Notes under the pieces: model-generated
What the model saw: the letters and a program-made list of their open reading frames with translations, nothing else
Database searches by the model: none
What the model was told of the DNA's origin: nothing
Part shown: piece after piece, positions 45,193 through 54,429 of the stretch
How the letters are laid out: each line of letters opens with the position of its first letter
Position numbering within the stretch: the first letter of the stretch is position 1
Position numbers and translations under genes: made by a program
NCBI RefSeq assembly: GCF_017571465.1
Contig: NZ_JAGETV010000010.1
Location: forward strand, 1-64,000
Source: Thiomicrorhabdus marina
Lineage (GTDB): Bacteria; Pseudomonadota; Gammaproteobacteria; Thiomicrospirales; Thiomicrospiraceae
Length of the DNA: 64,000 nt
Reading direction: 5' to 3'

Positions 45193-47981
45193 TCTGCATA
45201 GCCTCGCTGCGCCTCAGCCATTAATACTGTGTCTTGTAAATGGGCAATAAATTTATCATAGGAGGCTTTACCACTGTTTCGTTTAAGCTCTTCAATGCGT
45301 TTTAATGCCAGACGCACAGTGTGATAACACGGCTCTTTGATGAACCAAGGAAGCTCAGGGTTTCTGCATGCATCGATATCATCTTTAATGTAAATCACAA
45401 TGCCATTGAAATTTCCCTCTGTAATATCTGCATTGATGCAGCCTAAACAGAGCTTTGGTGAAGCATTTTGACGTTGTGGCTCGCCATTAATGCTGCACTT
45501 GGCTGTTTGCTGTGTCCCGTCACGTAAAAAACACGTTGCCCAAGGGTTCGACTTCATCGCAAGGACTCTTTTTGAGGTAGCGTTTGCCAGTTCTTCTTTC
45601 ATTTCGTTAATGCCTATCACATGGGTGATGTTCACCGCTTTACTTAAAAAACGGTCAAAACCTCCTGCATAATCCCTGTGTTTATCTTCAATCGCATCAA
45701 TATGTATCCTCACAACAGCGTTAATCACATTGCGTGTCGCTACTTGCTGGATGACTCTAAACTCTTTATCCCGCAAATAAGCCATGAAAAAGCGTGAATC
45801 CAGATGCTTAAAATGCGCCCTGATAAACTTACCGACATCCCCGCGATAGCGACGCAAAACCGCCTCGGCAAAGATATGCCGAAACGCGTGAGGAGTTGGA
45901 TAAGAAGCCTTACCTAAAAATTCACTCCTAACAGATCGTACACCTGCTTTATCAAGCGAAATCTCGCCAGCCATGAGTGTGGCTTTGGTTTGCTTACTTA
46001 AATGACTGTCAAACAAATCGGTGATTTCTTCAGGTGCGGTTCCTTCCACATACTGGCGCAGTCTTTTACCAAAATACTTTCCACCACCCAACTCGATAGC
46101 CAATAACACTCGTGGTAACTCTGCTTTTAGCGACTGTCTCAGTTCACGAAGTCTACGAATATGTGATGAATTCATGTCATACGTGGAAATTAAACTGTCA
46201 TATTGCCCCCGTTCCTGCTCGTTGAGGTGATTTTTTTCGCTTAATACTTGTATCGTATCGATATCTTGAAACATCGAATAATGATGGACAAAATCTTCCC
46301 AACAGGTGTTTACAGCCGTGCTAATTTTCAGTTGAGAATCAGCTTTTTGTTTATCCGTCTTTGAAAAATAAAGGGCGGGTAATGACAGAGATTTATCCTC
46401 GGCAAGATTTAAGTGTGCTGACTGTGCAGCAAGAATGTAAGCGCCAAGCGTAATTTCACGAGGCAGAGGGGTGTCACCAGAGGTTTTTGGTACTTTCCAA
46501 CGCACATGGAAACGCCATGGGGTGTACTGATTATCGAGTACATCGGAGTTGACGTCTATTTCAATATCATTTAGTGAAAAGGCATACTCACTAGCACGCC
46601 AGCCCGTCAGCCCAACAAAACAGGTCACTCCAGCATCTTCAACCATGTTGCACATTTTGTTGAAGTATTCCATACCAGATAAATAATGCTCAGACGGTGG
46701 AATAGGCAAGGTTTCAGTAAGGTACTTTAATCGCTGCCTCATCTCTTGTGTGGTATCTGCAAATGACGTGCGTCGTTCATCTAGAATATTTTTTGTAATC
46801 TCATCAAACTCCGCCAATGTAATGGATAATGGCGAATCATTAGAATCAGATTTCACGCTCGAAATCGCAGCTTTGTACTCTTCCCAAATGGCAGATTTGG
46901 TTTTACCGTTATCACCAAAAAACTCAACAAATAAAAGCGCTCTGACAAACTCCTGTGCATCATAACGCTCAGGTAAGTGGCAAGCTGACACTATCTGATT
47001 AATGGTATCGAGCTTGAAGGCATTGTTACAACGTTCTACTCTCTCAAACTTTTGTTTAAAGGTCTTATGAACAAAGGCCTCTATCGCCAATAACTTTTCC
47101 AGTGAAACACTCTTAAAAAACCTTTCCTTAATATCAGAGGATTCTAGCTGCGCACCGATAAATACTTGTCCAAGCAATTTGGTCGTGGTTTGTTTTTGGA
47201 GTTTCAAATCTGAGTTTTGAGATTGCATATCATACAACGCCATCGTTGCACGCTTAATCGCCGTGACATAAGCGCAGTGACCCTCAAATAAATGCTGGCA
47301 GTGGTCAATATAATGTTTTCCCACTTCAAGACCTAAATAGTTAAAGCTTCCCCCTTTTCTGTATTCTAGACGCGTCATATCTAGCATGGCTATGCAGGCA
47401 TCGTTAAGCGCTTTATCACACTGCTTAGACGTAACATGACCGATGACACCAGATATCTTGTATTTAGCCAGAATACGCCTAAACGCATTAAGATTAAGCG
47501 GCTCAAAGCGGTTTGAATAAGCTGGTGAAGATAGCCTGGGCGTCAATCCTTTTCTTGTGGGGTTTTGCATTAGACAGGTACTATAAAACCCCTCTAAATG
47601 GGAAGTATCTAACTGGTCTATGCCTTCACTGTAAAGGTAGGCCATTACCAGCGCAAGCATATCAAAGGCCTGAGAATAAGCTTTACGGAGTGCTGCCTTA
47701 CCCATTGTTATCTCAAGCCACACGAGCTTCGCAAATTCCACCAGAGTAATCTGGGTCGTCTGTTCATCAAAACTGATAGTAATAGACTCAGTAAATTGCA
47801 AATAAGGGCTGGTAAAAATTGTAAAGTCGATGGTTACAACCTGTTTGGCCGTCTGAAAGCGCCAGATATCATCATTAAAGAAGGTATTATCCAATGGATT
47901 CAGAGCCGATAACTTACTCTCCAGACTCTCTGCTAGTGAGGTGTTGTTCAGTAAATGCGGTACATGGGTTGCGTATGGCAT
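45189..47981 (-). CDS. Large tyrosine-recombinase-like protein (VPA1269-like)
   Basis: This 930-aa protein has a tyrosine-recombinase core in its middle: LTGWRASEY (Arg462), a Lys loop (VPKTSGDTPL), PTPHAFRH (His698-x-x-Arg701), then HFKHLDSRFFMAYLRD with His725 and candidate nucleophile Tyr735. The first 440 residues form an extra N-terminal region; the C-terminal region (about 845-885) has four Cys (CFLRDG..., KCSI, KLCLGC), a likely zinc site. This is two to three times the length of usual integrases. It resembles the VPA1269 family that I recall beside GMT genes. It is 12 bp after the 764-aa gene and overlaps the next by 4 bp. Confidence 0.7.
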   Translation of the reverse strand: MPYATHVPHLLNNTSLAESLESKLSALNPLDNTFFNDDIWRFQTAKQVVTIDFTIFTSPYLQFTESITISFDEQTTQITLVEFAKLVWLEITMGKAALRKAYSQAFDMLALVMAYLYSEGIDQLDTSHLEGFYSTCLMQNPTRKGLTPRLSSPAYSNRFEPLNLNAFRRILAKYKISGVIGHVTSKQCDKALNDACIAMLDMTRLEYRKGGSFNYLGLEVGKHYIDHCQHLFEGHCAYVTAIKRATMALYDMQSQNSDLKLQKQTTTKLLGQVFIGAQLESSDIKERFFKSVSLEKLLAIEAFVHKTFKQKFERVERCNNAFKLDTINQIVSACHLPERYDAQEFVRALLFVEFFGDNGKTKSAIWEEYKAAISSVKSDSNDSPLSITLAEFDEITKNILDERRTSFADTTQEMRQRLKYLTETLPIPPSEHYLSGMEYFNKMCNMVEDAGVTCFVGLTGWRASEYAFSLNDIEIDVNSDVLDNQYTPWRFHVRWKVPKTSGDTPLPREITLGAYILAAQSAHLNLAEDKSLSLPALYFSKTDKQKADSQLKISTAVNTCWEDFVHHYSMFQDIDTIQVLSEKNHLNEQERGQYDSLISTYDMNSSHIRRLRELRQSLKAELPRVLLAIELGGGKYFGKRLRQYVEGTAPEEITDLFDSHLSKQTKATLMAGEISLDKAGVRSVRSEFLGKASYPTPHAFRHIFAEAVLRRYRGDVGKFIRAHFKHLDSRFFMAYLRDKEFRVIQQVATRNVINAVVRIHIDAIEDKHRDYAGGFDRFLSKAVNITHVIGINEMKEELANATSKRVLAMKSNPWATCFLRDGTQQTAKCSINGEPQRQNASPKLCLGCINADITEGNFNGIVIYIKDDIDACRNPELPWFIKEPCYHTVRLALKRIEELKRNSGKASYDKFIAHLQDTVLMAEAQRGYAE

Positions 47982-47993
47982 GTTGATAGTTCC

Positions 47994-50288
47994 TTATGAC
48001 AATTGCGCAGAAAAGTGGGGAGGCAATTCTTTTTTCCAACGTTGATAAAGTGACAGCCCTTCTGACAGGCTTTCTTCACTAAACCCTTCTAAGTCTTTGG
48101 CTTTGTTTTTTGCAAGCAGACACTCAATCCACTCAGCCTGTGGCAATGCCGTGAAAAATAAATATTCGGGAGCACGCTGGAGCAACAAATCATGCTTGGC
48201 TTCTAGCTCATCTAAGAAGTGCCTTAATTTCATTACGGTATGCGCACTGTCATGCAGATATAAAGTGTCAGGCAAATCATTTTCAATCGGTGAGCCCTTT
48301 GTAATAAAGCCAAATTCATCTACGCGACCACTTTGCTGCTCGGTCACTATTTTGAGCACCGCGAGCACCTCATCAGAGCGGTTTTTAACATACTCAACGG
48401 CATGAGTGTAATCGCTGTGAAAAACTTGCTTATCTTCTTCGCTTGGACAAAACACGTTTACCGTTAAGTCACGCATCACTGCACGTGTCACACGGCCAGT
48501 CAGGTTCTCCCATTCCTCGTTGTGCTCCGTTAAATAATTTTCGCGTTCTGTCTGGTTGCTATGGCTTCTGTAATTAGAGAGCCGAGTCGGGTCAAAGGTA
48601 TCGGAATGTGCGTATACGCTGCTGGTTTTGATGTGGGCGCCAGCAAAAAAACACTCCGTTGTTCTGGTCTGGCAATCCGAACTCTTTCCTGCCTTTGTTC
48701 TACAAGAAAGGCCATTTTTAAGTAGTGCAGCGATAGCCTCAACAAAAACAGATGCAACTTTCGCAGACGCATGCTTTTGCGCCAGCACTGTCGATAATGG
48801 CGCTTCCTGACAGAGTAGAAACAACAAACCAACGGTATTGGATGGACTAAAAGTTAAAGCTTCGATTCTTGCGCCTTGCACGAGTGGAATATCTTTACTT
48901 TTAAGCCTTGTCATATCTTCCAGATATCTAAGCACCGCTCGCCCGATATCTTCTTTGGTTTGGAGTGTCTTTACTTGGTGTATGGTGTTCGCTCGTCCTT
49001 TGAAGTAATCACTTTCGATGTGGGTTATATTCCCATTTCTGCGCCGAACGAATTTAAAATCACGCAAAGTCAATTTTGAAATGTCACTTGGTTGCACCGT
49101 TTGAAACGCCATCAAATAACTAAATAAGAACGATTCTGCCTCGCACACAGGGACAGGTTTCTTTCGTTTATTATTCGCGGTATCAGCGGTATAAATAGCA
49201 AGCCTCTGCAAAAACGCCATATCAAAAATTAGGACATCTTTTTTTGAGGATAAAAAACCACTTATTACCTTTGTATGTATAACAGGAATCACCTCATTCT
49301 TCTGAAATTTATCTGCGATGAACGCTCTGTGCTGTGGTTTGGTATGCACAAACACTAATAGAGTAATTGCGTCATTTAGATGCGGAATTTCACCGAGAAA
49401 AGGGTTCAGTTTTTCTCTAAGAGTATTGAGTATCGAGGTTTTTTCACGAATGACACGGTAGTTTGCAGCGGCTCCTAGTTCTTCTTTTTGTTTTGGAGCA
49501 ATCTCAGGAATATCGTGTTCACTGATACCCGCCTGTTCAAAAGCACTTATCAACGCATCTTTGCAGGCTTGCAGATGGATAAGCAGGGTTTCTATCGTGA
49601 TACGAAATGACGTTACAAGTGCTCTAGGTGAGCCAAGTCGAGAATATAACTCATGACCAATGCCGACATCCTCCCTTCGAAGCCAAGTATGCTGTGAAAA
49701 CCAGTAATTTAAATTGATTGCATCGACTTCATCTATTGGAGCAGGCTGTGTAAGGCTTTGTTGGTGAAGATATTCACGTTCATAATCGGTCAATGTGCTA
49801 GAGAACTCACTAAAACTTAGTGCATGCTGAGTAAAAACCTTTAAAAATTTTAGTCCTGTGGATTGCGTTTTTACGTTATGCTTTTTCACCCGCCATGCTT
49901 CAAAGTTTTTAAACAATTTTGCACAGTTTTCTTTTGTGATTGTTACCGAATCTATGTAATCAAAAAGCCAACGAAAAAAAATTAATTTTTCTTTACTTGA
50001 ATCGGCATAATCATCCGTCATGAAATACAAGTAATGGGCGGCATTTAACACGCCAAAGAGCAGTTTTCGGTAAGAGTCATCACTCTTATTTAGCGTTACA
50101 ATAAAAGTTGGAGAACTCCGAAATTTTGGCACATTTACACTTGTTGCTGAAGGGTTAAATCTGAGAGGCGTCACGACTTGTTTGGTGCGAAATTCTTTAA
50201 CAATATTAGACTGTTCAACTAATAATGATTGATTGTCGAGTTTCGACTCTTCGTTATTGCGGCCAGACTCGTTCATAAAATCCGTCAT
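47994..50288 (-). CDS. gmtZ: Large degenerate integrase-like protein (candidate GmtZ)
   Basis: This 764-aa protein has a C-terminal region that looks like a degenerate recombinase core: TVQPSDISKLTLRDF where active enzymes have an Arg, YFKGRAN as the Lys loop and SHSNQTERENYL resembling the His...Tyr segment of Tn554 TnpB-like proteins. Since the first Arg appears replaced, catalysis in itself is doubtful, and it may act as a partner of the 413-aa recombinase, whose gene it overlaps by 4 bp. The placement and size fit the GMT integrase GmtZ as I remember it. Confidence 0.6.
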   Translation of the reverse strand: MTDFMNESGRNNEESKLDNQSLLVEQSNIVKEFRTKQVVTPLRFNPSATSVNVPKFRSSPTFIVTLNKSDDSYRKLLFGVLNAAHYLYFMTDDYADSSKEKLIFFRWLFDYIDSVTITKENCAKLFKNFEAWRVKKHNVKTQSTGLKFLKVFTQHALSFSEFSSTLTDYEREYLHQQSLTQPAPIDEVDAINLNYWFSQHTWLRREDVGIGHELYSRLGSPRALVTSFRITIETLLIHLQACKDALISAFEQAGISEHDIPEIAPKQKEELGAAANYRVIREKTSILNTLREKLNPFLGEIPHLNDAITLLVFVHTKPQHRAFIADKFQKNEVIPVIHTKVISGFLSSKKDVLIFDMAFLQRLAIYTADTANNKRKKPVPVCEAESFLFSYLMAFQTVQPSDISKLTLRDFKFVRRRNGNITHIESDYFKGRANTIHQVKTLQTKEDIGRAVLRYLEDMTRLKSKDIPLVQGARIEALTFSPSNTVGLLFLLCQEAPLSTVLAQKHASAKVASVFVEAIAALLKNGLSCRTKAGKSSDCQTRTTECFFAGAHIKTSSVYAHSDTFDPTRLSNYRSHSNQTERENYLTEHNEEWENLTGRVTRAVMRDLTVNVFCPSEEDKQVFHSDYTHAVEYVKNRSDEVLAVLKIVTEQQSGRVDEFGFITKGSPIENDLPDTLYLHDSAHTVMKLRHFLDELEAKHDLLLQRAPEYLFFTALPQAEWIECLLAKNKAKDLEGFSEESLSEGLSLYQRWKKELPPHFSAQLS

Positions 50289-51526
50289 TCGGTCGCCTCT
50301 TTCATAAATGCTTCTTTAATGTGAGCGCTGCGGATATAGGTTTTAGTGGTTGCGGGTGCTTTATCGCCAGCGGCATTATGTCCCATCAGCGCTGCAACAA
50401 GCAGATATACGGCTGAAGTCGTCGTTACATCATCAATCTGAACACGCTGTTCTTTGCAAGCGTCGTAAAACTTATCCGTACCAAAGCTATGACGAAGCAC
50501 ATGATGAGTATGGTCTTCTTCTAAGGCCTGTCCTAATGGGGGCAAATCATTATTCAACTGTTTTTTAAGTACCTTCTTTTTAACCGTTGTAAAAGCACGA
50601 GAGGCCGAATTTTTTGAAACAGGCTCTCCTATGTTACTAGGGGCGTTACTCACCAAAAGTGTGTCGCTCGCACTGTCTGGCCTTTCCCTGTCGTAGTATT
50701 CTTTAAAGCGCTCAAGCAAAGTTCTGTGAAGATAAAGCATTCGCCCATTTCCACCGCCAGCAGAACCGCGAGGGGCTTTGGTAAATTTGCCTTGTAAGTA
50801 ATAGGTAAACTCTGTTTTGTCCGGGTTTGACTCTAATTCAGAAAAAAGGGATAGAAACCCGCTATACCGCTTTGTGCCAATTTGAAAATCAGCGAGTAGC
50901 AACCCTTGATTTTCTTTTGAACGCAGCCCAAGCTCACCGCCCGTACGCAGGAGCAGTTCATCTTTAATGCTGTTTGTATTTTGATAAAGAATGGAGCGAA
51001 GTTCTGGTGTGAGATATTTAACAGCTGTTCGCTGCTTAGTGTTTCGTTTAACCGTGGCTTTCAGTCTTGGTTTGACGCGAATATCCTTCGCGTCGGTAAA
51101 GCCTGTCATTGAAAGGTAATTGTAGTAGTCTCGCAGGGCCATCAAATGATGATCTATTGAATGCTCACCACTTTTAAGCTCTTCAATCAGGACATCGTTA
51201 ATGTAGTGATTTAACAAATCCTCTGGCAAGTTGTGATGATTGTCTAAGCTGACATATTCACTTAATTGGCTGTACTCAATGACCCAATTTAGAAAGCGCT
51301 CTAATCTATTCGTAATATTAGCTATCGTGGTTTCTGTGACTTCCTCTTCTTTATAAAAGGTTTTAGAAAAACCATGCTCACCATCGACTTTTACACGCTT
51401 CCAAACCACACCATAGCGATTAACTGCCATGCTAAAGAACGTGGGGAGCAACAATACCGAAAGGTCTTGAGCCATAAAGATATGGCATTGATGAAAATCT
51501 GATTTTCGAGTGGTGACAAAATGCAT
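50285..51526 (-). CDS. gmtY: Tyrosine recombinase (candidate GmtY)
   Basis: This 413-aa recombinase has every catalytic position: Arg202 (GELGLRSKE), the Lys loop GKFTKAPRG, HVLRHSFGT (His342 and Arg345), GHN (His383) and Tyr397 in TTKTYIRS. The SAM-like N-terminal DNA-binding domain covers about 60-145. It is the first gene of the operon and starts 90 bp from the island's right end, as expected for the enzyme that cuts the ends. A good promoter (TTGACA, 18 bp, TACTAT) overlaps a dyad upstream. It fits the GMT recombinase GmtY. Confidence 0.78.
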   Translation of the reverse strand: MHFVTTRKSDFHQCHIFMAQDLSVLLLPTFFSMAVNRYGVVWKRVKVDGEHGFSKTFYKEEEVTETTIANITNRLERFLNWVIEYSQLSEYVSLDNHHNLPEDLLNHYINDVLIEELKSGEHSIDHHLMALRDYYNYLSMTGFTDAKDIRVKPRLKATVKRNTKQRTAVKYLTPELRSILYQNTNSIKDELLLRTGGELGLRSKENQGLLLADFQIGTKRYSGFLSLFSELESNPDKTEFTYYLQGKFTKAPRGSAGGGNGRMLYLHRTLLERFKEYYDRERPDSASDTLLVSNAPSNIGEPVSKNSASRAFTTVKKKVLKKQLNNDLPPLGQALEEDHTHHVLRHSFGTDKFYDACKEQRVQIDDVTTTSAVYLLVAALMGHNAAGDKAPATTKTYIRSAHIKEAFMKEATE

Positions 51527-51551
51527 ACAAATTTCTCATTAAATTTATATG

Positions 51552-51582
51552 CATAGTAATTCAGTGATATAAACTATGTCAA
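51552..51582 (-). promoter_or_regulatory. gmtY operon promoter with overlapping dyad
   Basis: On the minus strand, TTGACA (51582-51577) and TACTAT (51558-51553) are 18 bp apart. The dyad CATAGT (51552-51557) ... ACTATG (51573-51578) covers both boxes, 15 bp apart, which would let a repressor or the recombinase silence the operon. The same bases belong to the terminal region of the island. Confidence 0.55.
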
Positions 51583-51616
51583 TACATTTTTAACATACAA
51601 ATACAACTACATATTT

Positions 51617-51648
51617 CATAACCATTTATCTACTCTTAACTTATCCAT
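51617..51648 (-). pseudogene. hslR: Native hslR, 5' fragment
   Basis: Codons for Met-Asp-Lys-Leu-Arg-Val-Asp-Lys-Trp-Leu run from ATG at 51648 and are followed by TG plus island sequence, which makes an immediate stop (TGA). RLDKWL-type sequence is the invariant start of HslR. The rest of the gene is at 38696-39032. It lies 19 bp after fbpB and was probably transcribed with it. Confidence 0.85.
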
Positions 51649-51667
51649 AGTCTGCTCAAATTCTAGC

Positions 51668-53257
51668 TCACTTGAATAAGTTTAAACGGCGCAGAATCAA
51701 TAATCCAACCACGCCCATAAATAAGAGTAGCAGTGACGGTACTGCGGCACGCTCATACAGAGCTTCTGCACTTAATTCAAAAATGCGAATCGCCAAAGTG
51801 TCCCAGCCAAACGGACGCAAAATATAGGTTGCCGGTAGCTCTTTTGAAACATCAAGAAAGACCAAAACAGCCGCCGTCATTAAGCCCGCTTTTAATAGCG
51901 GTAGATAGATCTCCCATACTAAGCGCTTTGGACCTGCCCCAAGACCGCGAGCAGCCTCAATAATCGATGGTTTAATTGTCTGGAAACGACTCTGAATAGG
52001 CCCGTAAGCGACGGCTAAAAAACGTACCGAATAGGCCAATAGCAACCCAAATAAGCCGCCAATAAACCATTGGGTAGATAGCCATTGATTCAACCAAGCC
52101 ATGGCACCGAGAATCCCCATCGCCAACACAACCCCCGGCAACGCATAGCCCATACGCGCGACACCCATTAAGCTCATCAACGGTTTAGGCAAACGGCGTG
52201 AGAATTCCAAACTGTTTAATAACAAGGCGACAACAATCGTAATCAACACAGCAATAACACTGAGCAACAAAGTATTACCGAACCACTGCCAGTAACGCTC
52301 GTCCCACTCTTCGGTAATAACGCTATAGGCCCATACTGAAAGTTGCATAGTCGGCAGTAATAACACTGCCAGCAAGACCAATAAAACAAATCCAAACGCC
52401 AAGATTTTATATCTTTTCGAAGGGTTAAAAGGAGGAGTATCAAGGCGCGAAGTCTGTACATAACCTCGACGACCCCGACTAAGCTTCTCGACACTGAAGG
52501 TCAATAGCGCAATCAGCATTAAAATCGTTGCTAACTGAGCCGCCGTTGCCAAAGAGCGGAAATCTTCCCAAGCACTATAAATCGCTAGCGTTAGAGTATT
52601 GTAATTAAACAAAGCGACTGTGCCGAAATCGGCCAGGGTTTCCATTAGTGCCAGACTGATACCGGCCACAATCGCCGGACGAGCTAAAGGTAAGCTAACT
52701 TTCCAGAAAACACCCCAGGAAGAATAGCCCAAACTACGAGCACTTTCGATCATGGTAATCGATTGATTCGCAAATGCAGTTCGAGCGAGTAGATAGACGT
52801 AAGGATAAAATACTAAGGTTAAAATCAGCGCTGGACCTAGAACACCTTCCCTAATATCCATATACGGCAAACCCAAGACCTGTGTAAACTGCTGAAAAGC
52901 CCCGCCATAATCAAATGCCCCCAGGACCACAAATGCCAACACATAGGCTGGCATTGCAAACGGTAACAGTAGCAACCAACTGAACAATTTACGACCAGGA
53001 AACTCAATCATTACCACTAACCAAGCCAAACTTACACCCAATAAAAAAGTGCCGATGCCGACACCCAATAGCAAGAGTGTAGTATTGATGACCAGTTCAG
53101 AAAGAATCGTTTTTACAAAATGCTGCCAGATATCGGTATCAACACTGTTCCAACTGAATAGCAAATTCAGTGTCGGCAACAAAAGCAAAAACACCAGTGT
53201 CACTAAAAACAGCGACACCGGTGCAAGTTTTAATAGATGAATAAATTGTCTGTTCAA
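51668..53257 (-). CDS. fbpB: Ferric iron ABC transporter permease
   Basis: This 529-aa permease has two homologous membrane halves with about twelve TM segments in all. Each half has an EAA loop (IESARSLGYSSWGVFWKVSLPLARPA and IEAARGLGAGPKRLVWEIYLPLLKAG), where the ATPase docks. The two-half fused form is that of FbpB/HitB/SfuB Fe(3+) importers. It lies 64 bp after the binding-protein gene and 19 bp before the 5' fragment of hslR. Its stop lies very close to the right island boundary. Confidence 0.9.
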   Translation of the reverse strand: MNRQFIHLLKLAPVSLFLVTLVFLLLLPTLNLLFSWNSVDTDIWQHFVKTILSELVINTTLLLLGVGIGTFLLGVSLAWLVVMIEFPGRKLFSWLLLLPFAMPAYVLAFVVLGAFDYGGAFQQFTQVLGLPYMDIREGVLGPALILTLVFYPYVYLLARTAFANQSITMIESARSLGYSSWGVFWKVSLPLARPAIVAGISLALMETLADFGTVALFNYNTLTLAIYSAWEDFRSLATAAQLATILMLIALLTFSVEKLSRGRRGYVQTSRLDTPPFNPSKRYKILAFGFVLLVLLAVLLLPTMQLSVWAYSVITEEWDERYWQWFGNTLLLSVIAVLITIVVALLLNSLEFSRRLPKPLMSLMGVARMGYALPGVVLAMGILGAMAWLNQWLSTQWFIGGLFGLLLAYSVRFLAVAYGPIQSRFQTIKPSIIEAARGLGAGPKRLVWEIYLPLLKAGLMTAAVLVFLDVSKELPATYILRPFGWDTLAIRIFELSAEALYERAAVPSLLLLFMGVVGLLILRRLNLFK

Positions 53258-53321
53258 AATAGTTTAAGAAAATTTTTGAGAAACGACATACTGAAGCCAA
53301 TAACGTCGTTTTATTTCATTC

Positions 53322-54377
53322 CTAGCGGTAGCCAACTCTCTGCATTAGCTTAACTGCCTGCTGCTGATATTTTACAACTTCATTCAAACTTAAGGAATCG
53401 GCTTTAAATTCTCCCCAAGAAGCAACCAGCTCGGAAGGCTTAATGGTTGGATTGGCAGGATATTCGTTATTCCACTCAGCATAAATTTCTTGTGCTTGGC
53501 CGTCACTTAGCCATTCAATAAACTGCTTCGCTTTTTGCACTTGATCGGCATGTTTAATTACCCCTGCACCAGAAACATTAATATGGGTACCGGTTGTATC
53601 CTGATCAGGCCAGAATAGTTTTAGCGGTACGTCCGGCTGTTGTTTTACCAAACCGCCAAAATAGTAACTGTTTACAATTCCCACATCACAACCACCGCCA
53701 ATAATTGCCTGCATTACTTGCGAATCCTTAGCCTGAGGCTTCATTGCCAGATTATTCACCCAACCTTTTACAATTTGTTCGGCTTTTTCTTCACCATGAT
53801 GTGCAATTAAAGAGGCGACTAAAGACTTGTTATAAACTTTCTTTGAGGTGCGTAAACATAGCTCATTCTTCCATTTTGGGTCAGCCAAGTCCGCATAACC
53901 TTTTAGGTCTGAAGGAATCAGTTTATTCGTGTTATAAATCAAGGTTCGAGCACGAATCGATAATGCCGTCCAAAGCCCCGCGCCATCGCGTAAGTTCGCC
54001 GGAATATTTTTTTCAATCAACGTTGAATTTAAAGGTTGGAATAGACCTTCTTGTGCCGCATAGCCTAAATTCCCGGCATCCGCCAACATCAAAACATCTG
54101 CTTGAGTCTCAGCGCCTTCCGCCTTTAGACGTTCAATCAGCGCCCCTTCCTTACCGGTATATAACGTAATTTTAACGCCGGTTAGTTTGGTATAAGCATC
54201 CGTTAACGGCTTAAGTAAATGCTCTTTGCGGGAACTGTAAACCACTAAATCACTTTCAGCCGCTTGCACACCTTGCACTGCTGAGATCGCTACCAATGGC
54301 ATCGCTAGGGAAAAACTAATGATTAATGAAAAAAATCTTAATTGTTTCAGTGCAGCAAACGCTTTGAGGAGGTTCAT
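53322..54377 (-). CDS. fbpA: Ferric iron-binding periplasmic protein
   Basis: This 351-aa binding protein has a signal peptide (hydrophobic core FSLIISFSLAMPLVAI, cleavage near VQA-A). The mature start LVVYSSRKEHLLKPL and the IVNSYYFGG segment with its Tyr pair are the Fe3+-binding pattern of FbpA/FutA proteins. It captures ferric iron in the periplasm and passes it to the FbpB permease. Gene order is fbpC, fbpA, fbpB on the minus strand, with the Fur-like boxes before fbpC. Confidence 0.92.
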   Translation of the reverse strand: MNLLKAFAALKQLRFFSLIISFSLAMPLVAISAVQGVQAAESDLVVYSSRKEHLLKPLTDAYTKLTGVKITLYTGKEGALIERLKAEGAETQADVLMLADAGNLGYAAQEGLFQPLNSTLIEKNIPANLRDGAGLWTALSIRARTLIYNTNKLIPSDLKGYADLADPKWKNELCLRTSKKVYNKSLVASLIAHHGEEKAEQIVKGWVNNLAMKPQAKDSQVMQAIIGGGCDVGIVNSYYFGGLVKQQPDVPLKLFWPDQDTTGTHINVSGAGVIKHADQVQKAKQFIEWLSDGQAQEIYAEWNNEYPANPTIKPSELVASWGEFKADSLSLNEVVKYQQQAVKLMQRVGYR

Positions 54378-54429
54378 AAGCTTCCTTCGCTAAATAATAT
54401 AAATCAGATACAAGGATTAAGAGATAAGG

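Larger units (their letters stand above)
39033..51616. mobile_element. GMT-like mobile island inserted in hslR
   Basis: This 12.6-kb element splits hslR between TTATG (right flank, minus strand) and GGCAGCG (left flank). Joining the flanks makes TTATGGGCAGCG, so no target bases are duplicated or lost. The right-hand part (about 42.2-51.5 kb) is one minus-strand operon of recombination genes next to the end, led by a complete tyrosine recombinase. The left-hand part carries a replacement hslR, a serine resolvase, an unknown membrane-protein gene and decayed sequence. The layout matches my memory of gamma-mobile-trio (GMT) elements, which carry GmtX/Y/Z and cargo. Alternative: a Tn554-like element; the families may be related. 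Confidence 0.85.
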
